A stretch of DNA of 64,000 nt, from assembly GCF_042432805.1 (NCBI RefSeq), contig NZ_JBHLWO010000001.1, positions 682,001 to 746,000 of the forward strand, given 5' to 3'. Positions 36,867 to 46,438 of the stretch are shown here, one piece after another. The position numbers were made by a program, and so were the translations under genes. Source of the stretch: Olivibacter oleidegradans. Lineage in GTDB: Bacteria > Bacteroidota > Bacteroidia > Sphingobacteriales > Sphingobacteriaceae. Under the pieces are notes generated by a model. That model had not been told where the DNA came from and did no database searches. It saw only the letters and a program-made list of their open reading frames with translations. How positions within the stretch are numbered: position 1 is the first letter of the stretch; each line of letters begins with the position of its first letter.

Positions 36867-37159
36867 CTAATCAACGATAAATGGTTCTTGTCTATTATCC
36901 CAATAATATAAGAGGTATATATGATTATTAGGTCTTATTTCATAAAATAAGGACGTTTGCTTCGATATTACACACTTCCTTACATTTTCAAGATGAGAAA
37001 TTCTAAATAGGAAGGGATTCTCTTTTATTAATTCTACATGTCTTTCAACCTCCTTCATTAGTTTTCTAGCAGAAGTAAACCCAAATTTATTCTCGACATT
37101 TGAAGGATACAATCTAAGGTGCTATCGGCAGTTTCTGTCCAATAAACAGTGTATTTCAT
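36867..37159 (-). pseudogene. RelE/ParE-family toxin, frameshifted
   Basis: The ATG at 37157-37159 overlaps the antitoxin stop (ATGA) and opens MKYTVYWTETADSTLDCIL, a proper ParE-like N-terminus, but this frame ends after 33 codons. The rest of the toxin (YPSNVENKFGFTSARKL, ENPFLFRIS, VRKCVISKQTSLFYEI, IYLLYYWDNRQ) continues in another frame, so an indel lies near 37095-37115. The domain otherwise spans the expected 95 residues or so. The toxin is therefore likely inactive unless this is a sequencing error. Confidence 0.8.
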
Positions 37160-37365
37160 AAATACCTTTTGTACTTATTCATTACTTCTTCATGAGATTT
37201 TAAATTTCCTTCCTGCACGTCCAACTGTCCTTTTTGAACACCTTCTTTTACATGGTCAGGGATTCGGCTAACTTTCTCCAGTAAGAAATCGATAAAATCT
37301 TCTGCCTCCTGCCGCATATCTTGCGGAAGCTGCTGTAGCTTATCAGTAATACTAAGATTCGTCAT
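37156..37365 (-). CDS. small antitoxin-like protein upstream of ParE-like toxin
   Basis: A 69-residue protein from the ATG at 37363-37365 (MTNLSITDKLQQLPQDM); the longer frame to 37455 adds residues from a repeat and is not used. It has the helical EAEDFIDFLLEKV segment seen in DUF2281-type antitoxins and a C-terminal SHEEVMNKYKRYL tail. The stop overlaps the toxin start by ATGA, the usual coupling in such pairs. It is intact while its toxin is frameshifted, which is the order of decay expected when a toxin is neutralised first. Confidence 0.72.
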   Translation of the reverse strand: MTNLSITDKLQQLPQDMRQEAEDFIDFLLEKVSRIPDHVKEGVQKGQLDVQEGNLKSHEEVMNKYKRYL

Positions 37366-37399
37366 AATATAAAATTGAATATTCAAATTTAACGAAAAA

Positions 37400-37490
37400 T
37401 GCTTTGCAATACAAGTTGCCACATATGCGCTCTTGGATTTGGTTTTTATGATCAAGCAAAAGAATAGATTCTAAAAAAATAGGATAAAGA
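37400..37490. repeat. dispersed repeat, copy 1
   Basis: Resembles 58107-58205. Shared exact pieces include CTTTGCAAT, TTTATGATCAAGCA and CTAAAAAAATAG, in the same order and spacing, with several short gaps between. Neither copy encodes a recognisable protein. Confidence 0.55.
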
Positions 37491-37542
37491 AAAAGCCTTT
37501 ATATTTTTTACATTTTTTTCAAATTATAAACCAAAAAAGTCC

Positions 37543-37550
37543 TATCTTTG
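37543..37550 (+). promoter_or_regulatory. predicted carB promoter -7 box
   Basis: TATCTTTG matches TANNTTTG exactly, about 102 bases upstream of the carB start. No good -33 TTTG is found at the right distance, so it is tentative. Confidence 0.4.
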
Positions 37551-37651
37551 CACTCCGACAAAGCAGTCGGAATAATCTTCACAATCATAGAGCTTCCCAA
37601 ACTGTTTTATCAAACGTTCTTTTTGATAACTAATACTTTTGAACATATAAA

Positions 37652-40468
37652 ATGCCAAAAAACACCTCCATTCGCTCGGTGCTGATTATCGGTTCGGGCC
37701 CAATTATTATCGGACAGGCCTGTGAGTTTGACTATTCGGGTTCTCAAGCAGCTCTTTCATTGAAAGAGGAAGGTATTGAAGTTTCCATTATTAATTCGAA
37801 CCCCGCAACGATCATGACCGATAAGGTCATCGCAGACCACGTTTACCTATTACCCCTTACCGTTGACAGTATTGAAAAAATCCTTCAGGAACGTCAGATC
37901 GATGCCGTGCTACCCACCATGGGCGGGCAAACAGCGCTTAATCTATGTATCGAAGCTTCCAACCGCGGTATCTGGGAAAAGTACGGTGTACAAGTAATTG
38001 GTGTAGATGTTGCAGCCATTGAAAAAACAGAAAATCGAGAAGCCTTCCGTCAGCTAATGATTGAAATTGGTGTCGGCGTAGCAAAATCAAAAATTGCCAA
38101 CTCCTTCCTCGAAGGTAAAGAAGCTGCCCAACAAATCGGCTTTCCTTTGGTGATTCGTCCCAGCTATACCTTGGGCGGAACCGGCGGAGGGTTTGTGCAT
38201 AAAAAAGAAGATTTTGAAGCGGCTCTTAGCCGTGGGCTCCAAGCCTCCCCTACACATGAAGTGCTGGTAGAACAAGCGGTTTTAGGATGGAAGGAATACG
38301 AGTTGGAGCTCCTGCGCGACAATAAAGATAATGTCATCATTATTTGTTCTATTGAGAATTTCGATCCAATGGGTATCCATACGGGCGACTCCATAACGGT
38401 AGCTCCCGCGATGACATTGAGTGATACTTGCTATCAGGAGATGCGCAATCAAGCAATTAAGATGATGCGTGCGATCGGTAATTTTGCCGGTGGATGTAAT
38501 GTACAGTTCTCTGTTAACCCCGAAAATGAGGACATCATAGCGATTGAAATTAATCCACGCGTTTCGCGTTCGTCGGCTTTGGCTTCAAAAGCTACCGGTT
38601 ATCCAATTGCGAAAATTGCAGCCAAATTAGCTATCGGATATAATTTGGATGAGCTGGAAAACCAGATCACGAAAACGACATCTGCCTATTTTGAACCTAC
38701 TTTAGACTACGTAATCGTAAAATCACCGCGTTGGAACTTTGCGAAGTTCAAAGGAGCCAACCGGGAACTAGGATTGCAAATGAAATCGGTAGGTGAAGTA
38801 ATGGCCATTGGTCGCACCTTTATTGAGGCCTTACAAAAGGCATGTCAAAGTTTGGAAACCAACCGTTTAGGGTTAGGTGCTGATGGTAGACAGTTACGAA
38901 ACTTGGAAGAAATTATGCATAGCTTGGAGCATCCAAGCAGCGGCCGTCTCTTCCATATTAAGGATGCCTTTGAGATGGGCGTTCCTTTGGAGTCTATTAG
39001 AAAAGCTACGCATATCGACAAATGGTTCTTGGTTCAAATCCAGGAACTTGTTGAACTGGAAACGGAACTAAAACGTTATTCGTTATCTAATATACCGAAA
39101 GATTTCTTTTTAACATTGAAGCAAAAAGGATTCTCTGACGGGCAAATCGCTTGGTTATTGGGCAATGTAAGTGAAGATGATGTTTACAACCGCCGGAGAG
39201 AGCTAGGTATTAAGCGTGTCTATAAAATGGTGGATACTTGTGCTGCTGAGTTTCAAGCTGCCACACCTTACTATTACTCTACCTTTGAAGAAGAGAATGA
39301 GTCTATCCCGAGCGATAAAAAGAAAATTATCGTACTGGGTTCAGGGCCAAATCGAATCGGACAAGGGATTGAATTCGATTACTCTTGTGTACATGGCTTA
39401 TTGGCTTCCAAAGAGGCGGGATACGAGGCTATCATGGTGAACTGTAACCCGGAAACGGTATCAACAGACTTCAATATGGCCGACAAGCTTTATTTTGAAC
39501 CTGTCTTCTGGGAGCATGTTCGGGAAATTATCGATTTAGAAAAGCCAGAGGGTATCATCGTGCAGCTTGGTGGCCAAACAGCGCTGAAGATGGCCGAAAA
39601 GCTAAAGGAAACAGGAATCCGCATTATCGGAACTTCTTTTGAAGATATGGACTTAGCGGAAGACCGTGGACGTTTTTCTGACTTACTGAAGGATTTGGAT
39701 ATTCCGTATCCTAAATATGGAGTAGCTGAAAACGCAGAGGAGGCACTTAAAGTTGCCAACGAAGTAGGCTATCCTGTGTTAGTACGGCCAAGTTATGTGC
39801 TTGGCGGGCAGGGAATGAGTATTGTGATTAATGATGAGGAGCTGGAAAAAGCGGTTATCAAAATCATGAAAAATATGCCTGGAAACAGGGTACTGATCGA
39901 CCATTTCCTTGATCGCGCAGAAGAAGCGGAATCCGATTCCATCTGTGACGGCGAAGAAGTGCATATCATCGGTATGATGGAGCATATCGAACCGGCAGGC
40001 ATCCACTCCGGCGATTCAAGTGCTGTATTGCCTCCCTTTAGCTTGTCAACAGCTGTTCAGGAGAAAATGGATGAATATTCAAGAAAAATTGCAAAGGCGT
40101 TAAACGTAAAGGGCTTGCTGAATATTCAGTTTGCTATAAAAGACGGTAAGGTGTATGTAATTGAAGCCAATCCAAGGGCTTCACGTACTGTTCCTTTTAT
40201 AGCCAAAGCTTATGACGTTCCTTATATCAATATCGCTACCAAAGTAATGCTTGGAAAAAATAAGCTAAGCGATTTCAAAATTGAGCGAAAACTGGAAGGT
40301 TATGCGATTAAGGAGCCTGTATTCTCCTTTGATAAATTTCCGGATGTTGATAAACAGCTGGGGCCCGAAATGCGCTCTACCGGTGAAGCGATTCGCTTTA
40401 TCAAAGATCTGGACGATCCTTATTTCAGACATCTATACGCCGAGAAATCGATGTATTTAAGCAAATAA
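37652..40468 (+). CDS. carB: carbamoyl-phosphate synthase large subunit, lacking the allosteric domain
   Basis: A 938-residue cytoplasmic ligase making carbamoyl phosphate from glutamine-derived ammonia, bicarbonate and two ATP, for pyrimidines and arginine. Two ATP-grasp halves are present: the first opens RSVLIIGSGPIIIGQACEFD, with the LGGTGGGF loop and NVQFSVNPEN, and the second with IIVLGSGPNRIGQGIEFDYS and VLIDHFLDRAEE. The chain ends right after the second half (RHLYAEKSMYLSK), so the roughly 130-residue MGS-like regulatory domain that binds UMP and ornithine in E. coli is absent, as is usual in this group. carA is not adjacent. A perfect terminator overlaps the stop. Confidence 0.96.
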   Translation: MPKNTSIRSVLIIGSGPIIIGQACEFDYSGSQAALSLKEEGIEVSIINSNPATIMTDKVIADHVYLLPLTVDSIEKILQERQIDAVLPTMGGQTALNLCIEASNRGIWEKYGVQVIGVDVAAIEKTENREAFRQLMIEIGVGVAKSKIANSFLEGKEAAQQIGFPLVIRPSYTLGGTGGGFVHKKEDFEAALSRGLQASPTHEVLVEQAVLGWKEYELELLRDNKDNVIIICSIENFDPMGIHTGDSITVAPAMTLSDTCYQEMRNQAIKMMRAIGNFAGGCNVQFSVNPENEDIIAIEINPRVSRSSALASKATGYPIAKIAAKLAIGYNLDELENQITKTTSAYFEPTLDYVIVKSPRWNFAKFKGANRELGLQMKSVGEVMAIGRTFIEALQKACQSLETNRLGLGADGRQLRNLEEIMHSLEHPSSGRLFHIKDAFEMGVPLESIRKATHIDKWFLVQIQELVELETELKRYSLSNIPKDFFLTLKQKGFSDGQIAWLLGNVSEDDVYNRRRELGIKRVYKMVDTCAAEFQAATPYYYSTFEEENESIPSDKKKIIVLGSGPNRIGQGIEFDYSCVHGLLASKEAGYEAIMVNCNPETVSTDFNMADKLYFEPVFWEHVREIIDLEKPEGIIVQLGGQTALKMAEKLKETGIRIIGTSFEDMDLAEDRGRFSDLLKDLDIPYPKYGVAENAEEALKVANEVGYPVLVRPSYVLGGQGMSIVINDEELEKAVIKIMKNMPGNRVLIDHFLDRAEEAESDSICDGEEVHIIGMMEHIEPAGIHSGDSSAVLPPFSLSTAVQEKMDEYSRKIAKALNVKGLLNIQFAIKDGKVYVIEANPRASRTVPFIAKAYDVPYINIATKVMLGKNKLSDFKIERKLEGYAIKEPVFSFDKFPDVDKQLGPEMRSTGEAIRFIKDLDDPYFRHLYAEKSMYLSK

Positions 40469-40510
40469 AAAGAAAACCCCGGCGATTGCCGGGGTTTTCT
40501 TTTTATTTGC
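40461..40510. terminator. perfect 23-bp stem terminator at the carB stop
   Basis: Arms 40461-40483 and 40488-40510 are perfect complements with a 4-base GATT loop; the GC core is CCCCGGC/GCCGGGG and the T-rich arm serves as a U-tract. The carB stop codon (40466-40468) lies inside the left arm. It works in both directions, so it can also end the efflux operon coming from the right. Confidence 0.9.
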
Positions 40511-40516
40511 TTAAGC

Positions 40517-40572
40517 TTTCAGCCGTCAGAAATCAGCTTACAGCCGACTGCTGATATCTGATTACCGACAGC
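40517..40572. repeat. heptamer array next to the efflux gene stop
   Basis: Eight 7-base words run in phase from 40517 (TTTCAGC, CGTCAGA, AATCAGC, TTACAGC and so on); most carry CAG at positions 4-6. The last one reaches the stop codon of the RND-outer membrane factor gene at 40572. Confidence 0.7.
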
Positions 40573-43500
40573 TATTGCCACCCACCCCCTAAAGCTTTGT
40601 ATAAATTAACAATTGACTGGAGGTATTCCAAATAGGTACTATTCAAAGTGATTTCTGCATCCAGTACATTTCGTTGTGAGGTAATAACATCCAAATAGTT
40701 TGCTCTCCCTGCTTTAAACAATTCAGAAGAAGCGTCAACGGCCAAACGGAGAGCATCTACTTCATGTTGGTTAAAGGATCGCCTTGCTATCAGATGTCTC
40801 TGCGCATTGAGTTCTGTTTCAACTTCTTGCCAAGCCTTTAGCACTGTTTTCTCATACTCCTGATATTCGATACCTTTATTTGCTAATTCCTGTTCATAAT
40901 TAGAGCGAATCATGCGTTGATTAAATATAGGTGCCGTTAACCCTCCAAGCAACCCATACGCAATTGAACTTGGCGAGGTAACAAATAGCTTAGACAAATC
41001 AAATGCCTGAAATCCGAAATAAGGAGAAAAGTTGAGCGACGGTAAAAACGCTGCACGGGCGGCTTTAACATCTCCTTTCGCAGCTAGTAAATTCAATTCT
41101 GCCGCCCGTATGTCCGGACGCAAGGCTAACATTTTTGCCGGAAGTCCCACCCGAACAGCACTTGCTAAAGGATAAGCATCTAACTCCTCCCGCTTGCGCT
41201 CAATTGGTGAAGAAAAGCGCCCGCATAAGAAATTCAAATAATTTTCCTTCGAATTTATCTGTTGCAAAACGGTCTCTTTTCTACTCTTTGAGTTCATCAA
41301 AATGGCTCTCATCTGCTGCACACCTAATTCTGTTGCCCGGCCACCTTCTTTTTGCACCTGCACCAACTCGTACGATTCTTGTTGTAAGGCAATATTCTTC
41401 TCGAGGATATCCAATTCATTATCCAAGGCCAACAGTTCGAAGTAAGCAGCGGCGATTTCTGCTATTAGCTGCGTTTGTACTAATTTTCTCCCTTCATAAG
41501 ATGCTAGGAAACGAGCAAAAGCAGCTTTCTTTCGGTTCTTCAGCTTGCCCCATATATCGATTTCCCAAGAGGCACGTAAACCTAGAAAATAGTCCGGCAC
41601 GGGGTCTGGCACTCGTTCGTCATCTTTCAAATTATTAGAGAAATTGGTGTCGTAGTTACCGATTCCGTCCATGGTATAAAATCCATATTTGCGAAGTCCC
41701 GCCTCCGCAACCGCATCGATGGAAGGGAATAAGGCATTTTTACGCAAACGCATATTGGCACGTGCCATTTCAACGCGATAGAGAGCTTGCTGCATGTCCG
41801 GATTATTGGCTAAAGCCGTATCGATGAGCCTTAGCAAATACTCATCTTGAAAAAAAGTTCTCCAAGAGATGGTTGCCATGGAGGTGCTATCATTAGCGAG
41901 CGTATCGGTCTGATTTTTTCCGAGGTAGTGTGCCGGAACTTTTCGATGGGTTAACTCCGTTTCCTTCTGCACTCCACAGGATGAAAGCAATAAAATACCC
42001 AGTACAGCTACTGCAATACCACTTACTTTCTTAGCCTTTTTCTGTTTTTTCATGGAAGCAAATAGCACATATAGCCCGGGAATGACAATAACACCGGCCA
42101 ATGTACCTATAATCATCCCTCCGATTGCCGTTGTACCGATTGATCTATTTCCCAAAGCCCCTGCCCCGGAAGCCATCGCCAACGGAATTAATCCTGCTAC
42201 GAAGGCAAATGAGGTCATTAAAATAGGACGTAAGCGCGCAACAGATCCCTCGATAGCCGCATTTAAGATTGATGCGCCCTGCTTATGCTTCAAAATCGCA
42301 TACTCAATAATAAGTATCGCATTCTTACCTAACAAACCGATCAACATAATTAAGGCAACTTGTGCATAGATATTGTTCTCCAATCCAAGCAACTTCAAAA
42401 ATAGGAAAGCACCGAAGACCCCTGCCGGCAAACTTAAAATAACCGGTAAGGGCAGTAAGAAACTTTCATATTGAGCACATAACAGTAGATAAACAAATAA
42501 TAAACACAAAGCGAACACGTAGATTGCTTGATTTCCGGACAGGATCTGCTCGCGTGTCATACCCGACCATTCGATCTCAAATCCACGCGGTAAGCTTTCG
42601 GCAGCAACGCGTTCAACCGCTGCAATTACGTCACCGCTACTATATCCGGGCGCTGCATCCCCATTGATCATGGCCGAGGTAAACATGTTATAACGGGTTA
42701 GCTGCTCCGGTCCGTATATCCGTTCCATTTTTATGAAACTAGAAAAGGGCACCATTTCTCCCGCTTCATTTTTAAGGAACAACCGCAAAACATCTTCAGG
42801 CTTTTCCCGATAACCCGGGCCTGCCTGTACCATTACTTTATACATTTGCCCAAACTTGATAAAGTTGGAGGTATAGAAGCTGCCCATCAGTGTTTGTAAG
42901 GTTGACATCGCGTTCTCCACACTTATCCCCTTTTTAGCCGCTACATCATAATCGACGTTAATCATATATTGAGGGAAATTGGGATCAAAACTGGTAAACG
43001 CACTACCCACCTCGGGAGCCTTCTTCAGGTTGTCCATAAAAGTGTTCAACACATCAGACAACTTGCCCAGATCATCACTGCCGCTTCGATCTAGCACCCG
43101 TAGCTCAAAACCGCTTGAGTTACCGAAGCCGGGGACGGTTGGCGGTGGGAAAAATTCGATCTCCGCATCGGTTATCTTAGCAGTTTCTTTCTTCATGCGC
43201 TCTACCATATCACTAACCGATTCCTTCCGCTCTTCCCAACGTTTGAGGTTAATCATCCCCATCCCATAAGAAGCACCGGTAACTTCATTTACCAAACTGT
43301 AACCGGCAAGCGTCGAAACACTTTCGACGGATTCCATTTGCCGAGCAATAGCATCTACTTCATCCAATACGGCCTCCGTTCGCTGAACGGTTGCACCTGG
43401 CGGCGTCGTAACGTTCACGTAAATCATTCCCTGATCTTCCGTAGGTATAAATCCGGAAGGTAGAACAGAGGAAATACCCCAAGTGGCTATGAATGAAACT

Positions 43501-45146
43501 ACTAATATAACCAGCGTTATGACGCGCCTACCGGCGATACGACTGATAAGACCGGCATACCTTCCGGATATGCTGTTATAGACGCTATTAAATTTCCTAA
43601 AGAAGGTTGCCAAGGCCCCTCTAGGTTCAGGCCGATCGTGTGGCGATCTTAAAATGATAGCGCAAAGGGCCGGTGTTAAGGTAAGCGCATTGATTCCTGA
43701 AATAAGAATAGATCCGGCCAGCGTTAAAGAAAACTGTCGATAAAAAACACCTACCGGGCCGGAGAGGAATGCCACCGGTACAAATACGGCAGACATCACC
43801 AACGTAATCGCAATAATTGCCCCGCTGATTTCCCTCATGGCCGCCAACGTCGCCTCCATGGGTTGCATGTGCTCTTCTTCCATTTTTACATACACAGCCT
43901 CCACCACCACAATGGCGTTATCCACCACGATACCAATCGCCAACACGAGTGCAAAGAGGGTTAATAAGTTGATCGAAAATCCGAGCATTTGCATACAGAA
44001 TAAGGCTCCGATCAAACAGACCGGAACAGCCAGTGCCGGCACCAAAGTGGATCGAAAATCCTGTAGAAAAATAAACACGACCAAAAACACCAAAATAAAG
44101 GCTTCCACAAGCGTATGCAGTACTTCATTGATAGAAGCGTCTAAGAATCGCGACACATCGTAACCCATCGCGTACTTCATACCCGGAGGAAAGGTAGTGC
44201 CCTTAAGTTCCTCCATTTTAGCCTTAATGGCATCAATAACTTCGCTGGCGTTGGAACCCGGCAATTGTTTAATCATGATAGAGGCTGACGGACGGCCATC
44301 AGCTTTGGACGCCATCTCATATTCCAAAGACCCAAATTCAACATCTGCCACATCTCTCAAACGCAAAATCGAACCGTCCGGATTTGCGCGTAGTGGAATA
44401 TTCTCGTACTGTTCGGGGCGATCAAATTTACCGGGGTAGCGGAGTACATACTGCTGCATGTTAACACTCTTATCCGACCCGATTCCGGTTTGCCCGGGCG
44501 CTGCTTCCACGTTCTGTGCCCGAATGGCTTTAATAACATCTTCACTTGAGACGCGATAAGCAGTGAGTCGATCCGGCTTCAACCAAACCCGCATCGCATA
44601 ATCTTTAAAGCCCATAATTTCGGCCCGCCCCACTCCCTGGATACGCTTCAATTCTTTTAAGATATTGATATCCGTAAAGTTGTATATAAATCGCTCATCC
44701 GCCGTTTCGTCATCGCTGTAGATGTTGAGATACATCAACATACTGTTTACTTCCTTTTCGGTGGTAACCCCGGCTTTGATAACTTCTTCCGGCAATTCGT
44801 CTAAAACGGTGGTTACGCGATTTTGCACGTTTACGGCAGCAATATCCGGATCTGTTCCCACCTCAAAATACACTTGTATAAGAGTATTACCATTATTGGT
44901 AGAAACCGAAGACATATAGGTCATCCCAGGAACGCCATTTATGGCTTTTTCTAAAGGGATAGCAACGGCATTCGTACTTACTTCCGCGTTCGCTCCGGTA
45001 TAATTGGCATTTACCACGACGGATGGTGGCACAATGTCAGGGAACTGCGTAACGGGTAGCGTAAAGAGCGATAGGAGCCCGAGTAATGTAATAAATAGTG
45101 ATATGACCAGTGATAGCACCGGTCGTTTTATGAAAATTTCAAACAT
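40572..45146 (-). CDS. RND efflux permease fused in frame to an outer-membrane factor lipoprotein
   Basis: A 1524-residue reading frame. Residues 1-1031 (MFEIFIKRPVLSLVISLFIT) form a complete HAE1-type proton-driven permease with its 12 membrane segments and the GIVVDNAIVVVE motif in helix 4. From residue 1032 the frame continues without a stop as a NodT-type TolC-like factor: MKKQKKAKKVSGIAVAVLGI, then a lipobox Cys codon at 41976-41978 (LLLSSC), then the two halves of the coiled-coil barrel (SWEIDIWGK, ALRPDIRAAELNLL). The ATG at 42053 could also start the second protein alone. The permease C-terminus is cytoplasmic, and this hydrophobic segment would carry the factor across the membrane; cleavage by lipoprotein signal peptidase would then release it. 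The start at 45146 drops 44 unlikely N-terminal codons. Confidence 0.93.
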   Translation of the reverse strand: MFEIFIKRPVLSLVISLFITLLGLLSLFTLPVTQFPDIVPPSVVVNANYTGANAEVSTNAVAIPLEKAINGVPGMTYMSSVSTNNGNTLIQVYFEVGTDPDIAAVNVQNRVTTVLDELPEEVIKAGVTTEKEVNSMLMYLNIYSDDETADERFIYNFTDINILKELKRIQGVGRAEIMGFKDYAMRVWLKPDRLTAYRVSSEDVIKAIRAQNVEAAPGQTGIGSDKSVNMQQYVLRYPGKFDRPEQYENIPLRANPDGSILRLRDVADVEFGSLEYEMASKADGRPSASIMIKQLPGSNASEVIDAIKAKMEELKGTTFPPGMKYAMGYDVSRFLDASINEVLHTLVEAFILVFLVVFIFLQDFRSTLVPALAVPVCLIGALFCMQMLGFSINLLTLFALVLAIGIVVDNAIVVVEAVYVKMEEEHMQPMEATLAAMREISGAIIAITLVMSAVFVPVAFLSGPVGVFYRQFSLTLAGSILISGINALTLTPALCAIILRSPHDRPEPRGALATFFRKFNSVYNSISGRYAGLISRIAGRRVITLVILVVSFIATWGISSVLPSGFIPTEDQGMIYVNVTTPPGATVQRTEAVLDEVDAIARQMESVESVSTLAGYSLVNEVTGASYGMGMINLKRWEERKESVSDMVERMKKETAKITDAEIEFFPPPTVPGFGNSSGFELRVLDRSGSDDLGKLSDVLNTFMDNLKKAPEVGSAFTSFDPNFPQYMINVDYDVAAKKGISVENAMSTLQTLMGSFYTSNFIKFGQMYKVMVQAGPGYREKPEDVLRLFLKNEAGEMVPFSSFIKMERIYGPEQLTRYNMFTSAMINGDAAPGYSSGDVIAAVERVAAESLPRGFEIEWSGMTREQILSGNQAIYVFALCLLFVYLLLCAQYESFLLPLPVILSLPAGVFGAFLFLKLLGLENNIYAQVALIMLIGLLGKNAILIIEYAILKHKQGASILNAAIEGSVARLRPILMTSFAFVAGLIPLAMASGAGALGNRSIGTTAIGGMIIGTLAGVIVIPGLYVLFASMKKQKKAKKVSGIAVAVLGILLLSSCGVQKETELTHRKVPAHYLGKNQTDTLANDSTSMATISWRTFFQDEYLLRLIDTALANNPDMQQALYRVEMARANMRLRKNALFPSIDAVAEAGLRKYGFYTMDGIGNYDTNFSNNLKDDERVPDPVPDYFLGLRASWEIDIWGKLKNRKKAAFARFLASYEGRKLVQTQLIAEIAAAYFELLALDNELDILEKNIALQQESYELVQVQKEGGRATELGVQQMRAILMNSKSRKETVLQQINSKENYLNFLCGRFSSPIERKREELDAYPLASAVRVGLPAKMLALRPDIRAAELNLLAAKGDVKAARAAFLPSLNFSPYFGFQAFDLSKLFVTSPSSIAYGLLGGLTAPIFNQRMIRSNYEQELANKGIEYQEYEKTVLKAWQEVETELNAQRHLIARRSFNQHEVDALRLAVDASSELFKAGRANYLDVITSQRNVLDAEITLNSTYLEYLQSIVNLYKALGGGWQ

Positions 45147-45174
45147 GATACGTATCTTAAAGCAACAAAATAAT

Positions 45175-46317
45175 TTATTGTAATCCTTGACTCGGACTGT
45201 GTAATAGGCTATCGAGTGAAACTTCACGAGGTTCGATAGCCACACCATCCGTAAGGCTTTGCGTACCTTCGAACACAATTTTTTGTCCGGCTTTAAGTCC
45301 TGAGCGAATTAAATAAAAATGGCCAAAACGTGTTCCTAGCTCAATATTTGTCATTTTGACTGTATTCGCTGTATCCAGCACATAGACATAGGCGCGATCT
45401 TGGATCTCAAAGACCGATTTTTGAGGAACAATGATAGATTCGGTGATTTTTGTCGGCAACTGTATTTTTCCGGTGGCACCATGTTTTAATATCCTATCCG
45501 GGTTGGGAAATCTAGCTCTAAGTGAAATGGTGCCCGTTTGCTCTTCAAACTCGGATTCGGCAAGCTCTATTTTTCCCATATGAGGATAGTGCTGTCCATC
45601 GGCTAATGTAAGTCTGACTTCCTTAGATAATATACTGTTTTCCGGTGACTTCCTAGCTATATTCTGTAGATACTCCGTTTCCGATATCGTAAAATAAGCA
45701 TATACCTCATCCAAATCAGAAACGCTGGTCAATAAGGCTCCTTCACTCAATAAACTTCCCACTTTGAGTGGAATGCGATCGATCCTTCCCGTGAACGGAG
45801 CTCGGATACTGGTATAGCCCAATTGTGTCTGCGCCCGTTGTAAATCAGATCGAGCTTCCTGAACTCTCGCCTCAGCTGCCTTTAATTGCGCTTGAGCGAC
45901 ATCAAGGTCTGTCTTCGTGATAATATTTTTCTTCACCAACGTCTTAACACGTTCCAGTTCGAGTGCCACTGTCTTCGCATCTGCGGTTGCATTGTTTAAA
46001 AGAGCTTGTGCTTTGGACACATCCGCACGTTGCTCATCGTCGTTAATCTTAAATAAAATCTGCCCCGCTTGCACCAAGGCCCCTTCATCGACAAATATCT
46101 TATCTAAAAAGCCTTGTATTTTGGAACGTACCTCTACGTTTCGCACCGCTTGTATATCAGCAACGTAATCGGTATATAACATCGTATCCACGGCCTTTAG
46201 TTGCGTATAGGGTACCGAACGCTTTTCTTCTGATTGATCACTATTTCCTTTACTTGATGTGCATGCTATAGCAGCGGATAAAGCAACACCGTATAAACCT
46301 ATATAAAATCTGTTCAT
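45175..46317 (-). CDS. RND periplasmic adaptor (membrane fusion protein), lipoprotein
   Basis: A 380-residue adaptor linking the inner-membrane permease to the outer-membrane channel. The leader MNRFYIGLYGVALSAAIAC ends in a lipobox Cys. There follow the biotinyl-lipoyl half-motif (VRSKIQGFLDKIFVDEGALV), a helical hairpin (about 90-165), the second half LGYTSIRAPFTGRIDRIPLK, the beta-barrel domain and the membrane-proximal region (GATGKIQLPTKI). It is the first gene of the two-gene operon, 28 bp ahead of the permease fusion. No TetR- or MarR-type regulator is adjacent, so control is not visible here. Confidence 0.94.
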   Translation of the reverse strand: MNRFYIGLYGVALSAAIACTSSKGNSDQSEEKRSVPYTQLKAVDTMLYTDYVADIQAVRNVEVRSKIQGFLDKIFVDEGALVQAGQILFKINDDEQRADVSKAQALLNNATADAKTVALELERVKTLVKKNIITKTDLDVAQAQLKAAEARVQEARSDLQRAQTQLGYTSIRAPFTGRIDRIPLKVGSLLSEGALLTSVSDLDEVYAYFTISETEYLQNIARKSPENSILSKEVRLTLADGQHYPHMGKIELAESEFEEQTGTISLRARFPNPDRILKHGATGKIQLPTKITESIIVPQKSVFEIQDRAYVYVLDTANTVKMTNIELGTRFGHFYLIRSGLKAGQKIVFEGTQSLTDGVAIEPREVSLDSLLHSPSQGLQ

Positions 46318-46438
46318 TAATATATTCTAAGGATGTATTTTGTTTTAGTTGACTGTTGTTCGTGCCTAAAAAGGCAATGGCAGGATACCTATATTTTGGC
46401 TCCTGATTTAATTTTCTATAGATATGGGTACAACAGGG

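Noticed and set aside
37652..40468. Truncated carB because it is about 130 residues shorter than the E. coli protein
   Set aside because: The missing part is exactly the C-terminal regulatory domain, both ATP-grasp halves are complete, and this short form is the usual one in the group.
41135..41638. Long shadow frame of 167 codons opposite the outer-membrane factor gene
   Set aside because: It lies wholly within a strongly conserved coding region on the other strand and has no independent features.
46350..46385. Short palindrome GCCTAAAAAGGC as a terminator of the small gene or as an operator
   Set aside because: The stem is only about four base pairs with no T-run and it lies upstream of the adaptor gene; too weak to call.
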